Assembly (NCBI RefSeq): GCF_000497045.1
Contig: NW_015961991.1
Location: 248,812 to 312,811 of the forward strand
Length of the DNA: 64,000 nucleotides
Direction: 5' to 3'
Origin: Kalmanozyma brasiliensis GHG001
Taxonomy: Eukaryota; Basidiomycota; Ustilaginomycetes; Ustilaginales
Shown in pieces: positions 39,315-48,228 of this stretch. Made by a program: the position numbers and the translations under genes. Below the pieces are notes generated by a model. It saw only the letters and a list, made by a program, of their open reading frames with translations, was not told the DNA's origin and did no database searches. Each line of letters opens with the position of its first letter. Within the stretch, counting starts at the first letter, position 1.

Positions 39315-40604
39315 CTAAAGACGAACGCCTCTGAGACCGAATCTCCAGAACGCGATGCCTGCTAGAATACCGCCAACATGCCCAGCTGAGTCGGTTCTGC
39401 CCTTTGGCGTCCTGCTGGCGTGCCAGAGGTCCCAGGCGAAGATGCCGGTGACGCACGCCCACGCTGGCGCTGGAATCACAAAGAAGATCAGGAACGTCGC
39501 TGTGGGGTTGACACACGCGAACGTCGACATGATCGCGTACACACTTCCACTGGCACCATGACTGAAGCTTCCCAGTCCTCTCTGGTCTTTGGCTGGCACG
39601 AGTTGCTTTCCGACCATGCTGACGACGCTGCTGACCATGCCCGCGCCAAAGTAGAGCAGCACAAACGTTGTTGGTCCAGTGAGGGCGAGGACCGGGGGAG
39701 CCATAAAGGCGAGGGAAACCATATTGACCAAGAAATGGTTCACTTCTTCATGCGATACGCACGACGAGAGCATCGTCCACCATCGACCCTCCTTCACATT
39801 CGTCCATCCCGAGAGGAAGTTTTTCGAGAGAAAGATGTACGGTCGCGGATCGGAGAACTTTTTGAGCGTCTCAGCGGCGTAGATCCACGAGCCAAAGACG
39901 AGGAAGTTGAGCGCGATGATGGTGTACAGCACAAAGTTGCGAGGGAGCGACGAGAAGACGCGCGAGTCGATGCGCGCGATCAGGGAGGCGAGGGAGGAGC
40001 GGGCGGGAGGAGAAGGTGGTAGGCGTCGAGGAGGACCGCCGCCGCCAGAGCTCGTGCCGTTGATGAAGGCGGCAGAAGTCGTTGTCGGTGATGGAGTGCG
40101 TGCGCGGAACCGGTCAAAGACGGGCGAGGGACGCCGTGTTCGCTGACCGGCGCGGCTCGGCGGATTGGAGAGTAGCAAGCCGGCGAAGCTTAAGGAGGAG
40201 AAGGCGGGTTGTAGTGATGGTGCGAGCGAGGTGCTGCTGAATGTGCGCAGGAAGGATGTCGGAGTCTGCGGCCCTGTACTGCGAACGGGCCTACTAGCCT
40301 CTCCCACGCTCTTTATGTTCATCGTGCTTTCGGTCGTCGTCGCTGACGTTGCCATCCGTCGACAGCTCGCGAAGGGTCCACTCCACGACCGTTTTACTGC
40401 GCTTGTCTCGCCACGAGATCGAGGCTTCATCTTTGCCGTTGTGCAATACGTCGCTCTTGATAGCCTTAGTAGATGCGTCCTTTGTTGACTCGCCCCAATG
40501 ATGCCAGATGCGTGTTGCTGTGCTGTTCGCACCGCGCTCTTGGTTCGCAAGGGCTCGTTCAATGGCGCCCACCTTGACGTCAAGGGCCGTATCGAAGGAC
40601 GCAT
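39315..40604 (-). CDS. Rhomboid intramembrane serine protease (Pcp1/PARL-like)
   Basis: From the ATG at 40604 the protein has 429 residues. The rhomboid core is clear: six or more membrane segments, the nucleophile motif G-A-S-G with Ser352, and the catalytic His409 in S-A-G-H-V-G-G. One extra N-terminal span (VLYTIIALNFLVFGSWIYA) before the core fits the mitochondrial PARL/Pcp1 branch. The N-terminus before it is Arg/Ser-rich, as in a mitochondrial presequence. It would cleave membrane-anchored precursors in the inner membrane. The start is uncertain: other in-frame ATGs occur at 40430, 40355 and 40322, and another frame at 40294-40638 has better codon structure than this one in the same region. 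Confidence 0.82.
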   Translation of the reverse strand: MRPSIRPLTSRWAPLNEPLRTKSAVRTAQQHASGIIGASQQRTHLLRLSRATYCTTAKMKPRSRGETSAVKRSWSGPFASCRRMATSATTTESTMNIKSVGEASRPVRSTGPQTPTSFLRTFSSTSLAPSLQPAFSSLSFAGLLLSNPPSRAGQRTRRPSPVFDRFRARTPSPTTTSAAFINGTSSGGGGPPRRLPPSPPARSSLASLIARIDSRVFSSLPRNFVLYTIIALNFLVFGSWIYAAETLKKFSDPRPYIFLSKNFLSGWTNVKEGRWWTMLSSCVSHEEVNHFLVNMVSLAFMAPPVLALTGPTTFVLLYFGAGMVSSVVSMVGKQLVPAKDQRGLGSFSHGASGSVYAIMSTFACVNPTATFLIFFVIPAPAWACVTGIFAWDLWHASRTPKGRTDSAGHVGGILAGIAFWRFGLRGVRL

Positions 40605-40638
40605 TGCTCTTTGCTCTGCGATGCGTTCCTAAGAGCAC
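40294..40638 (-). CDS. Possible small protein overlapping the rhomboid 5' end
   Basis: A 114-codon frame starting MLLGTHRRAKSNASFDTALD overlaps the first part of the rhomboid frame in another phase. It uses GAC, AAG, GCC and GAG codons as real genes here do, while the rhomboid frame over the same bases uses rarer ones. It encodes a hydrophilic, acidic-basic peptide ending KHDEHKERGRG, without a known domain. It could be the true first exon of the rhomboid gene, a separate small gene, or chance. A GTAAAA donor inside it could splice in phase 1 to a CAG acceptor before PQTPTSFLRT, but this is not compelling. Confidence 0.3.
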   Translation of the reverse strand: MLLGTHRRAKSNASFDTALDVKVGAIERALANQERGANSTATRIWHHWGESTKDASTKAIKSDVLHNGKDEASISWRDKRSKTVVEWTLRELSTDGNVSDDDRKHDEHKERGRG

Positions 40639-40943
40639 CTCCGTCCGGTCGAGGCTGTGGTGGTACGAAGAACAGACTCGACGCAGGATGGTGATAAGGC
40701 AGGCGACAGCAAAGGGACAATGGTGAATGGGTCCCTTTGTTTGCTACATGGTGCATGCGCAGCAAGGTTGAAAGGGTCGTGTGCTTAGCGCAGCCCCGAT
40801 AGCGCACCCGATTCAAGCAAAGCGAAGGGTGTTGGTGTTAATTGCACGACACGCGCGCTCTGTCAGAAGAAGCACACAAGAAGGAAAAAGTGTTGCTCTC
40901 TTCACCACTTCACTGACGAGCACCACCTGCAGACTACGCAAAG
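40639..40943. other. Divergent promoter rhomboid/TXNDC9-like
   Basis: About 305 bp between the leftward rhomboid region and the rightward TXNDC9-like gene. No other feature is visible. Confidence 0.35.
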
Positions 40944-41786
40944 ATGGCCGAGACATCAACATCGGCAGCGGCTCACAACGAAGCGGGGCCATCAAACGCA
41001 TCTTCAACGTTCATCGAATCGTCCACCGCATACCAGATCGGCAGGTCTGAACGCAACGCCGCATCAGACGATGACGAGGACGATGACAACGACGACGAGA
41101 AGCTCTTCGCGGAGCTCGATAAGGAGCTCGACATGATGGAGGACGAATCCAACTTCAACCACGACGGTGAGGACACGGTAGCCGGCTTCGACATGGCCGA
41201 GTTCAGGGAGCGAAGAATGGAGGAGCTCCGGCAAGAGATCGCTGCACACAAATCCGCCTCAGATCCAAGCACCTCTCTCAACCTCGCACAACACACCTCG
41301 ACCGCCTCGATGAAAGGCCTCTTGACCGAGATCACCAACGAAAAGGACCTCATCTCGTTCTCCTCCACGGAACGCCAGGTTGCGATCCACTTCTTCCATC
41401 CCAAGTTCCCGCGCTGTGCGCTGCTCGATCGCCATCTCACCGTCCTGGCGCGCCTCCATCCGACGACGCTCTTCCTCAAAGCAAACGTGCTCAATTGCCC
41501 CTTCCTTACGGCCAAGCTCAAGGTCTCCGTCCTGCCGTGTTTGATCACGTTCAAGGACGGAGTGAGTAAGGACAAGATTATCGGCTTCGAGGAGCTAGGG
41601 AACTCAGACAAATTCTCGACAGGCGCGCTCGAGTGGCGCTTGGGCCAGAGTGGCATTATAGACCCCAGAGAGAACAGGAAGCCGATACTGGGCTTTGCAG
41701 AGCAGAATGCAGCATCGGATTCCGTCGGGAGAGGCGTGGTCGGCGCGAGGAAGGAAGAGGAGGATGATTTTTGGGACGACGAGTGA
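40944..41786 (+). CDS. TXNDC9/Plp1-like phosducin-family protein with thioredoxin fold
   Basis: The 280-residue protein has an acidic N-terminus (DDDEDDDNDDEKLFAELDKE), a helical segment with EFRERRMEELRQE, then a thioredoxin-like domain. In the domain, the active-site region is replaced by HPKFPRCALLDRHL, which has a single Cys rather than CxxC, as in the phosducin-like proteins. VLPCLITFKDG is the cis-Pro region and IIGFEELGNSDKFSTGALEWRL the family-typical C-terminal block. It ends in an acidic tail (EEEDDFWDDE). Such proteins regulate the CCT chaperonin in folding tubulin and actin. It is a single exon and starts with MAETSTS. Confidence 0.85.
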   Translation: MAETSTSAAAHNEAGPSNASSTFIESSTAYQIGRSERNAASDDDEDDDNDDEKLFAELDKELDMMEDESNFNHDGEDTVAGFDMAEFRERRMEELRQEIAAHKSASDPSTSLNLAQHTSTASMKGLLTEITNEKDLISFSSTERQVAIHFFHPKFPRCALLDRHLTVLARLHPTTLFLKANVLNCPFLTAKLKVSVLPCLITFKDGVSKDKIIGFEELGNSDKFSTGALEWRLGQSGIIDPRENRKPILGFAEQNAASDSVGRGVVGARKEEEDDFWDDE

Positions 41787-42250
41787 GGAGCTGACAAGGA
41801 CGATCGTTGCTGCTCGAGGAAATGATGCATCGCACTTCCGACGGACGCCTAGGTTCCCGCCGTGGGAATGAGTCCGACCGCGGCAACGGTCCCGTTCGGT
41901 CTCGATCGTTCCATTTGGCCCTGTTCATACGTATCAAGACATCCTCAGCCTTCCCCCCTTTCATGTCCGATGTTGGAACCATTGCAACATTGTGATGCAG
42001 CGTTGGGTGTATCAGATACGGTTTCGAGACAACTCCTTAAATCCGACAACCTTAGGCTGACTTGAATGAGGATCGCCACCAACGACCGCCCCATCGCATC
42101 CGCTATGCTGCCAATCACGAGGCGAGAGACGATGCACAGAAAGCACCGAATCAGTCACACCCAAGCAGCTTAAATCAGGTCCAGGAGTAAGGCGGACTTT
42201 GCTTTCTCAGCCCCCATCATCAAATCGCTTTGGCGACAGCTCTCGTTCCG
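41787..42250. other. Intergenic region at the left border of the secreted-protein cluster
   Basis: 464 bp between the TXNDC9-like gene and the first cluster gene. A TTAAAT element near 42170 lies 80 bp before the cluster start. Nothing else stands out. Confidence 0.4.
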
Positions 42251-43399
42251 ATGACGTTGCTTAGCCCTCTTCGTCTCTGTCTATGCCTGTACGGCTTCAG
42301 CATCGTCGCTGCGACGCCTATGGATCTGGGTGACCAGCAGTCATGGCAGGAATGGAGCTCGTTCTTGGGTCAGAGCCCTCGACAGCGAGCTGATACGCAG
42401 CACACCCCTTCTTCGGTCGACTCTGCCAATGGACATCGACAAACTTCACATGATGTCGGTACCTTTGCGCAGCCCGGTCCGCCTTACCAACAAAACCTGC
42501 AGAGTGGGTGGAGATACGACCCGGCTGCTTCAGCTATCGAGCCCCAAGGCAGATGGGAACACAATTCGGCAGGACAGCATCCTCCCAGGCTGAGCATGGG
42601 CTCCATGGGCTCCTTTGCATTCGATCCGCACCTTGCGCACCACGATGAGCAAGACCTGGCTGACCAGGCTTCCCCAGTGCCTTCACACGTGACCCCCTCG
42701 AACCAGGCTGGCTTCGAAGCAGCTTCGTCTTCGGGTGCTGAGGCTTCGGACGACGTGGCAAGCCAGCAAGCAAAACGGCCGGGTCGCACCCTCAAGGACA
42801 CCTATCCGTACTCTGCCCGGGCATGGACTCCCGAAGAGGTCGCCGAGTTTTCCGCACAAGGCTTGTCACTTCGAACCGCGCTCGAGCCGAACTTCTTCTC
42901 GCGGCTCCCTTTCCTTCCGCCACCCCCACCCGTACCATCGAGTATCGCTCGCCCCAGATACGTGACGCCTGCCTCGTCCGACGTCCGACATCTGATCAAC
43001 CAACGCATCTTCAACGGTCGCCTCAAGTGGTTCGATCCGCTGAGCCTGCCAATCGACGAACGCACCTTCCGGAGAGCAGGGGTGTTGTACCTTCCCAGCC
43101 GCCAGCTTCCCTTTGTGACTGCGCTCCGAACGGACAATTCGCACTTCGCCGAGCCAGAGATCAGGATCACCTTGCACATCCGAATCAGGGGCAAGTGGAA
43201 GCAGCTCATAGGCCACGAGCTCGACGGCAAGCTCTTTTATCAATTCTGGGGATTGCCAGAAGGCAACGGTCGAGGGAGGCACCCCATCCAACACTATGGG
43301 CTCGGGTACGTGAACAGCGCAGATCTGGACTTGGTCGACCGCCATCTCCTAACCATGCAGACGCTTGCGGACGGGGCAAACAGCTTGCGTGCAGTCTAG
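42251..43399 (+). CDS. Cluster member 1: cysteine-free secreted protein
   Basis: Read from ATG 42251 the product is 382 residues with a signal peptide (MTLLSPLRLCLCLYGFSIVA) cut near ATP-MDLG. The open frame continues seven codons upstream only from a TTG, so the ATG is preferred. The mature chain has no cysteine. The first half is low-complexity and rich in Ser, Gln, His and Pro, ending in a PPPPPVP stretch. The second half carries the cluster's shared blocks: IFNGRLKWFD, a diverged third block (TLHIRIRGKWK), FYQFWGLPE, and YGLGYVNSADLDLVDRHL near the C-terminus. It is the first of three plus-strand copies. Function is unknown; a secreted host-facing role is inferred from the signal peptide, family expansion and probable smut origin. 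Confidence 0.8.
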   Translation: MTLLSPLRLCLCLYGFSIVAATPMDLGDQQSWQEWSSFLGQSPRQRADTQHTPSSVDSANGHRQTSHDVGTFAQPGPPYQQNLQSGWRYDPAASAIEPQGRWEHNSAGQHPPRLSMGSMGSFAFDPHLAHHDEQDLADQASPVPSHVTPSNQAGFEAASSSGAEASDDVASQQAKRPGRTLKDTYPYSARAWTPEEVAEFSAQGLSLRTALEPNFFSRLPFLPPPPPVPSSIARPRYVTPASSDVRHLINQRIFNGRLKWFDPLSLPIDERTFRRAGVLYLPSRQLPFVTALRTDNSHFAEPEIRITLHIRIRGKWKQLIGHELDGKLFYQFWGLPEGNGRGRHPIQHYGLGYVNSADLDLVDRHLLTMQTLADGANSLRAV

Positions 43400-43536
43400 C
43401 CGTAGCCTTCACTGTCTAATCAGACTGCAGTTGCATCTCCCGACCAATATTTTGCGATCCGATTCCGACTGTGTCAGCCTTGGCTCACGTCCAACGTGAC
43501 GACGCTTGCTGATGTCCGTGACAACTTCCAAGTGCA

Positions 43537-43720
43537 TTACGCCCCACTACGCCCCACTCGGCGCATCAAGGTGATTGCAGGCTCGGCGTCACCTATCACC
43601 GCCTTTTCTCTTTCATTGTCACATTGTGGCGTAACCAGATGATATCAGTGGATTGACTTAATGTGGCGTAGGCAGGCAACGTTACGCCGTTGTTGTGTTC
43701 GTGTGACAATCCCTTAACGC
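43537..43720. promoter_or_regulatory. Cluster of TACGCC/GGCGTA motifs before member 2
   Basis: The core TTACGCC or its complement occurs at 43537-43543 and 43628-43634, and again at 43682-43688. TACGCC or GGCGTA alone occurs at 43548-43553 and 43665-43670. A related TTAACGCC occurs at about 43713-43720. Six near copies in 184 bp, about 210-390 bp before the ATG of member 2, suggest a repeated protein-binding site. That is inference from motif density only. Confidence 0.35.
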
Positions 43721-43838
43721 CGCAACAACTCCATTTTACGGTCAAAGTGCTCAATCGTTGCGCAGTGACGGAAGAAGCAAGTGTCGCAGCACTTCCTTTA
43801 CGACAGTAGACAGAAGGGACACGGCGGTGGACACGAGG

Positions 43839-43846
43839 CATAAATA
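43839..43846 (+). promoter_or_regulatory. TATA-like element of cluster member 2
   Basis: CATAAATA lies 84-91 bp before the ATG at 43930. Similar A/T elements occur at like distances before members 1, 3, 6, 7 and 9. Confidence 0.4.
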
Positions 43847-43929
43847 CGCATGTCCAGCTTCACCCAAGGCAGCGATTCGCGTACTGCTGGCTCCTCATCC
43901 GATCTCATGGACTGGAATCTGCTCGCAAG

Positions 43930-45120
43930 ATGCTTTGTTCAGTGCACCTGATCCCATTGCTGGTGCTGACATATACTTGCTGCGTCCTTTCGAGACCCGC
44001 AGGCTCCGACGAGGATTGGGAAGTGGGTCGCTTGCCAACCAGTGGCCACGTCGATGATAGCCTCTGGGGACCCACTACACGATCGAGTAGCGACGAATCC
44101 TCGCTCAGGTCGGATCATGGTCAGTTCGGTGCAGATCCTTGGGCTGGAATCTCGTTGCCGCCCTTTCACCACGATTGGGATGCTATCATGAGCTGGAGTC
44201 ACGATGGACCCAGCAGCCCTGCTTTTCCGACTCATCCCGAGGCTTCGGGGTCAGAGCGCGGATCGAGCTCGCTAGATACGCAGGTCGATCAGCCTGAATC
44301 TCATCCGGCCCCCATCCATCAACCCGCTCCCGTTGCACAGCCGCCGCTCCATTCGACCACCGTACCCTGGGGACGGGTTCTGCTGCAAAGGGATGAAGCA
44401 GCCGAAGAAGTATGGAAACAGCGCATACGAAGGTCGCTCGGGCTCAAGAACCTTCAGATCTCAGAAGCGGGCCAGCGTTTGCCCATCGCCGGTGGTGTCT
44501 ACGTTGCAGAGGACGAAAGCGCTATGCATGAACTCCATCCTCCTCTGCCGAACGATGTGATCAACAAGCACTACGGTCGAGCGAATCGCGGACCGTTCCT
44601 AGCCCGAGTGGAGGGGGCAAATACCCATTCGGCTGCCGCGCTGCGACCCAGCGAACAGAGCAGAGGCATCTACATGTACCTCAACAGCCGAGCCCATCTT
44701 GACGAGCTCAATCAGCATTACTTCCTCAACCACCTCGTCTTTCTCCCCGTCGTCAAGGAACGGCTCACCTTTTCGGAGTTGCGCAAACTTCATTTGGCCC
44801 GCCGTAAACATTATGTCTTCCCGCCAGCCCGGCCCAACGGACTCTCTCTCATCATCGACAGTCACAACTCGCCTACACCAGGTTCATCCTCGTCTATCAT
44901 TAAGCTCACCGGTCGAGAGCGACTTGGTCAGACGGTTTCGCTCTGGTCTCCCAGCCTCTTTGACGGGGAAGTCTACACGACGGTCCTGTACGGCATAGCG
45001 CTGTTGGACACCAGATCTAAGTGGCAAGTGGTCGAGCATCTCGAAAGGCTCACAGCCACTGCAGATCCTGCTTCGTACTCGTCTGTCTACGATGTGCAGG
45101 AGCTCATTCGTCCGTTGTAG
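43930..45120 (+). CDS. Cluster member 2: cysteine-free secreted protein
   Basis: The product is 396 residues with signal peptide MLCSVHLIPLLVLTYTCCVL and a predicted mature start near SRPAGSDE. Cysteines occur only in the signal peptide. The N-terminal half is acidic and rich in Ser, His and Pro with several Trp residues. The C-terminal half carries diverged versions of the shared blocks: YFLNHLVFLP, LIIDSHNSP, VSLWSPSLF and VLYGIALLDTRSKWQVVEHLERL. It groups with member 3, from the common RPAGSDE start, the SLWSP block and the YLNS[RK]-x-x-[ML]DE-[LI]N segment. A CATAAATA box lies about 85-90 bp before the ATG. No enzymatic motif is visible. Confidence 0.78.
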   Translation: MLCSVHLIPLLVLTYTCCVLSRPAGSDEDWEVGRLPTSGHVDDSLWGPTTRSSSDESSLRSDHGQFGADPWAGISLPPFHHDWDAIMSWSHDGPSSPAFPTHPEASGSERGSSSLDTQVDQPESHPAPIHQPAPVAQPPLHSTTVPWGRVLLQRDEAAEEVWKQRIRRSLGLKNLQISEAGQRLPIAGGVYVAEDESAMHELHPPLPNDVINKHYGRANRGPFLARVEGANTHSAAALRPSEQSRGIYMYLNSRAHLDELNQHYFLNHLVFLPVVKERLTFSELRKLHLARRKHYVFPPARPNGLSLIIDSHNSPTPGSSSSIIKLTGRERLGQTVSLWSPSLFDGEVYTTVLYGIALLDTRSKWQVVEHLERLTATADPASYSSVYDVQELIRPL

Positions 45121-45551
45121 GCAATACCTTGCTCTGTTGCGATTTATGTCTTCCGTTTATGGTGATGAGAGCTTGGTTGTCAAGGCTGCGGTTGAAAATT
45201 GTCGACAGCAAGGCGAAGCCCATACTCGCCTCTGTGATACAAGCAGTTTAAACATGCGCCTTTGCCGATACAGCCGAAAGAGGCGCCAGAGCGATGCTCG
45301 CAACGACAAGCACCGAGGAGGACCGCAACTCAGTACAGTCAAGGCGTCTGTGCTCCATTTCGGTCTTCTCCGTCGTGAAACGCCATACTGTCAACCTTCA
45401 ACCTGGGTCAAATCGCCCACCGTGTCAACCTGAGGAAAGATGCCGAGCACCGCTGTTGCAACCAAGCTCAAGCTCGGTTGAGATCCATAAAGGACGTTCC
45501 AATGGCGATCCTTTCCTTCATCCGTCCAAACCAGAGAAGCCATTACTCGAC
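45121..45551. other. Promoter region of cluster member 3
   Basis: 431 bp. The frame of member 3 is open back to 45294, but the encoded residues do not resemble the family. A CATAAAG element lies near 45486-45492, about 66 bp before the ATG. Confidence 0.4.
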
Positions 45552-46916
45552 ATGCGCGTAAGACTCGCACCTCTATGCTGGATTCTAGTCGCCCTTGCGC
45601 CCCTGACGGCGAGGTGCAGACCAGCAGGATCAGACGAGGTCGACTCTCAACATTCATCTTCCGGACCAGCACAGGCACAGCATGGGTTCAACTGGCAAGA
45701 TGACCAGTCGATGCAGGCCTGGAGTCCGAATCCGTTCGAGCACCCAACTTGGTCGCCAGCGCGACCCTTGCCGAGAGAGGGATCTTCTCACCACACGGCT
45801 GGTCAAAATGACGTTCAGCACGGGTTCGGGTGGCAAGACGACGCTTCCGTACGAGCATGGACCCCCGATCCTTTCGACCATTCGGACTCGGAATCTCTCT
45901 CGCAGCAAGCAGAGCCTGTACAAGCCCCGGTTTCGGGGGGTTCCAACGTCTTTAGCCCGGCACGCCTACCGGCGCGCTTTGGTGTGCAGCCGCATCCTCT
46001 CAGTCCGTCTTCAAGGGCTGTCCAATCCTCGCAGGATCGACCAGCCCTAACAGGACGGACTGGCGAGACTGGTCCACTCGATTCAATGACGCGAGAATCG
46101 CAGATGGGCAGCGCACCACTCTTTCCAGTCGTCGACGAACCCGGTCCGGGTAAGGAACCCTACGTCGAATGGGCGGATCACATGCGCGCAGCCCTTCGCA
46201 ACCCTTCCCTCGGATTCACCAGTGTCGATTTCAACCGTCTGTTTGAACCACGCGTGTTCGTCGCGCACCACGGCGATAGCACCACTGATCTCCACGCGTC
46301 GACCTACTCGGCGATGTACCCCATGCCGCTCAGCCGCCAAGCGGTGGAACAACCAGCGTTTGTCCGGTGGCTCGCCGCACCCAAGATCTCGGCCAAAGCC
46401 TTGCGAATGTCACGGGCGTCCAAGCGCTTCTTCGTCTACCTCAACAGCAAGCACGCCATGGACGAGATCAACCGCGTCTACTTCTTGGGCCGGTTGCACT
46501 TCTTGCCCATAGACCCAATGCAGCTTGACTGGCGACCGCTGTACCGCCTCTTCTGGGATCGGAAGGAGCTCAAGATGCTGCCAGCGGTGGGAACGGCCGC
46601 ACCGGCGAGTCTCGGCCTGCTCGTTGCACGACACGAAAAGTTCAGCGATCGGATGGCGTTTATTACCCATGCAGCCGAGGGATTGGGACACCAAGAACAG
46701 ATCGTTTCGCTCTGGTCGCCCGTGCTGCATGAGAACGGGAGGGACACGGTCGTGTTGTATGGATTTGGGTGGTTGGATCCGGCGAAGAAGGATGTGGTGC
46801 TCGAGTATCTGAACGACTTGACAGCGTCGAGGGCCGCTTCGACAACGGAAGCCGTACTCGATCTGGCCGGAAACCTGCGCCGAGGGGTCGCTCGCCGTGC
46901 CATTCCAAGTCGATGA
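45552..46916 (+). CDS. Cluster member 3: cysteine-free secreted protein with internal repeat
   Basis: From ATG 45552 the product is 454 residues, the longest of the family. The longer frame from 45294 would bury the signal peptide (MRVRLAPLCWILVALAPLTA), so I reject it. The mature chain begins RPAGSDE and has no cysteine. Residues 43-64 and 89-110 are a tandem pair of the form QHGF-x-WQDD...AW-x-P-x-PF. The C-terminal half has YFLGRLHFLP, LLVARHEKF, VSLWSPVL and VLYGFGWLDP, the versions shared with member 2. The C-terminus extends past the family block with an Arg-rich tail (GNLRRGVARRAIPSR). Function is unknown. Confidence 0.78.
   Translation: MRVRLAPLCWILVALAPLTARCRPAGSDEVDSQHSSSGPAQAQHGFNWQDDQSMQAWSPNPFEHPTWSPARPLPREGSSHHTAGQNDVQHGFGWQDDASVRAWTPDPFDHSDSESLSQQAEPVQAPVSGGSNVFSPARLPARFGVQPHPLSPSSRAVQSSQDRPALTGRTGETGPLDSMTRESQMGSAPLFPVVDEPGPGKEPYVEWADHMRAALRNPSLGFTSVDFNRLFEPRVFVAHHGDSTTDLHASTYSAMYPMPLSRQAVEQPAFVRWLAAPKISAKALRMSRASKRFFVYLNSKHAMDEINRVYFLGRLHFLPIDPMQLDWRPLYRLFWDRKELKMLPAVGTAAPASLGLLVARHEKFSDRMAFITHAAEGLGHQEQIVSLWSPVLHENGRDTVVLYGFGWLDPAKKDVVLEYLNDLTASRAASTTEAVLDLAGNLRRGVARRAIPSR
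45678..45881 (+). repeat. In-frame duplicated WQDD repeat in member 3
   Basis: Two copies of a 66-bp coding unit (45678-45743 and 45816-45881) start 138 bp apart. The encoded copies keep QHGF, WQDD, AW and the P-x-PF spacing and differ at about seven residues. This points to an internal duplication within the disordered half of the protein. Confidence 0.6.
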
Positions 46917-47085
46917 GATCGCATCGTGCAAAGCCGGCATTGCCACACACAGCATCGAGCAGTGGCACACAGAATTACGTCGGGCCACCATCGAATGCAA
47001 ATGCAATGTCCTTTCCGTCTAGATACACACTTGCTTGAGACGGAGCCTCTCGCAACGCTGAACACAATTCCTTCTGCACTGTCCA

Positions 47086-48228
47086 CTATAGCGCCGCGGC
47101 AAGCACCATAGCAGCCCACCCCACAGCTCCCAGCGCCACCGGCTCGCCCACCATCAATCCCCTCCTTGCATCCGACTGGCTCTGCTGGCTTACCGCCGTC
47201 CTCGCCGAATTCCCCGCATTCGCATCCCCCCCACCTTCCGTAAACAACCTCAAACTCTCCACCTCCCAATAACTCTGATTGAAGCTCGACCCGTTGTATC
47301 CGACCTGGTAGCTGCAGGCGGGATACTGAGCATTGCAGCCGCTCTGATTGTAGCTGTTGCCTGCCCAGTCGCCGCAGAGCGTGATGTCGAAGATGATCTT
47401 GTGTGGGCCAAAGTCGGAGGAGCAGTCTGTGATGGGGAGGTATGCGTTTGGTGTTCCCCAATTGTCTGTGTTGACTTGCGTGGAAGATGACGCGAGGTCG
47501 GAGGGGAGGGAGGAAGGGGAGGAGTTGGGGAAGTACCATACACGCACGCCTTTGCCGGTGGTACCAAAGGAGCGTTCCATAGCGATGATTCCGCCGCCGG
47601 CACGATTCAGCGCTTTGCCCCAGGTCGGGGTGGATGTGCCGTTGGCTTCGACGCGACAGCCCGGATTGGTGGGTGCGTACGCGGAACAGTTGGTATACGC
47701 TACCACGCCTGTTTCCCCCGCGTTGCTGCTCGGGATAGTACACACACTGCTCGTGTGCGCCGAAACCAAGTTGCCGTTGTACTCATCATTGGCGTTCTCC
47801 ATAATGTCGATCTCACCACCGACCGGCCAGCTGCTGAGGTTCTCAGTGACGGTCCAGAACGCAGGCCAGGTCGCACAGCCCAACGGAACATGCGTCACGT
47901 TGGCCACGTAGACGCCGTCGCTGTAGCTCTGCTTCGAGGTAATTCGCACGCTGTTCCTCCCTTCGAGCGCAACCGGCGTAGTGGAGACCGCCATGACAAA
48001 GTGACCCTCGCCATCGACGAACGAGAGGTTCTGGGATTGCGCCGAGGAGAGGGACTGATAGTTGACCAGACCATTGGTAGGGTCTTTGTCGGTGAACCAG
48101 TCGAAGGTGGTGAAAAAGTCGCTGCCTTGGATGCTAGCGGATCGGGTCCAGTTGGCGGCGCGGGTGGGGAGGATGAGGGTCGCCAGCGTGGCCGTGGCGG
48201 CGAGGAGCCGGGAGGAGGTAGCGATCAT
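47086..48228 (-). CDS. Secreted glycoside hydrolase family 16 (laminarinase-like), GPI-type tail
   Basis: The 380-residue protein has a signal peptide (MIATSSRLLAATATLATLIL...TRAA) and the GH16 active site E-I-D-I-M-E with Glu139, Asp141 and Glu144, set in PVGGEIDIMENAND. RSFGTTGKGVRVWYF and the FDITLCGDWAGN segment fit the endo-beta-1,3(4)-glucanase subfamily of basidiomycetes. The C-terminus after a Ser/Asn-rich linker ends in a hydrophobic stretch (VALGAVGWAAMVLAAAL), as in GPI-anchored wall proteins. It would act on beta-glucans at the cell surface. It is convergent with cluster member 3, 169 bp away. Confidence 0.9.
   Translation of the reverse strand: MIATSSRLLAATATLATLILPTRAANWTRSASIQGSDFFTTFDWFTDKDPTNGLVNYQSLSSAQSQNLSFVDGEGHFVMAVSTTPVALEGRNSVRITSKQSYSDGVYVANVTHVPLGCATWPAFWTVTENLSSWPVGGEIDIMENANDEYNGNLVSAHTSSVCTIPSSNAGETGVVAYTNCSAYAPTNPGCRVEANGTSTPTWGKALNRAGGGIIAMERSFGTTGKGVRVWYFPNSSPSSLPSDLASSSTQVNTDNWGTPNAYLPITDCSSDFGPHKIIFDITLCGDWAGNSYNQSGCNAQYPACSYQVGYNGSSFNQSYWEVESLRLFTEGGGDANAGNSARTAVSQQSQSDARRGLMVGEPVALGAVGWAAMVLAAAL

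Larger units (their letters stand above)
43400..43929. other. Promoter region of cluster member 2
   Basis: 530 bp. It holds several copies of a TACGCC core in both orientations (43537-43720) and a CATAAATA box at 43839-43846, described separately. Confidence 0.45.

Noticed and set aside
45294..45551. Longer N-terminus for cluster member 3
   Set aside because: It would place 86 unrelated residues before a strong signal peptide.
46478..47743. 421-codon minus-strand frame across cluster member 3 and the GH16 gene
   Set aside because: It overlaps two well-supported genes in wrong frames.
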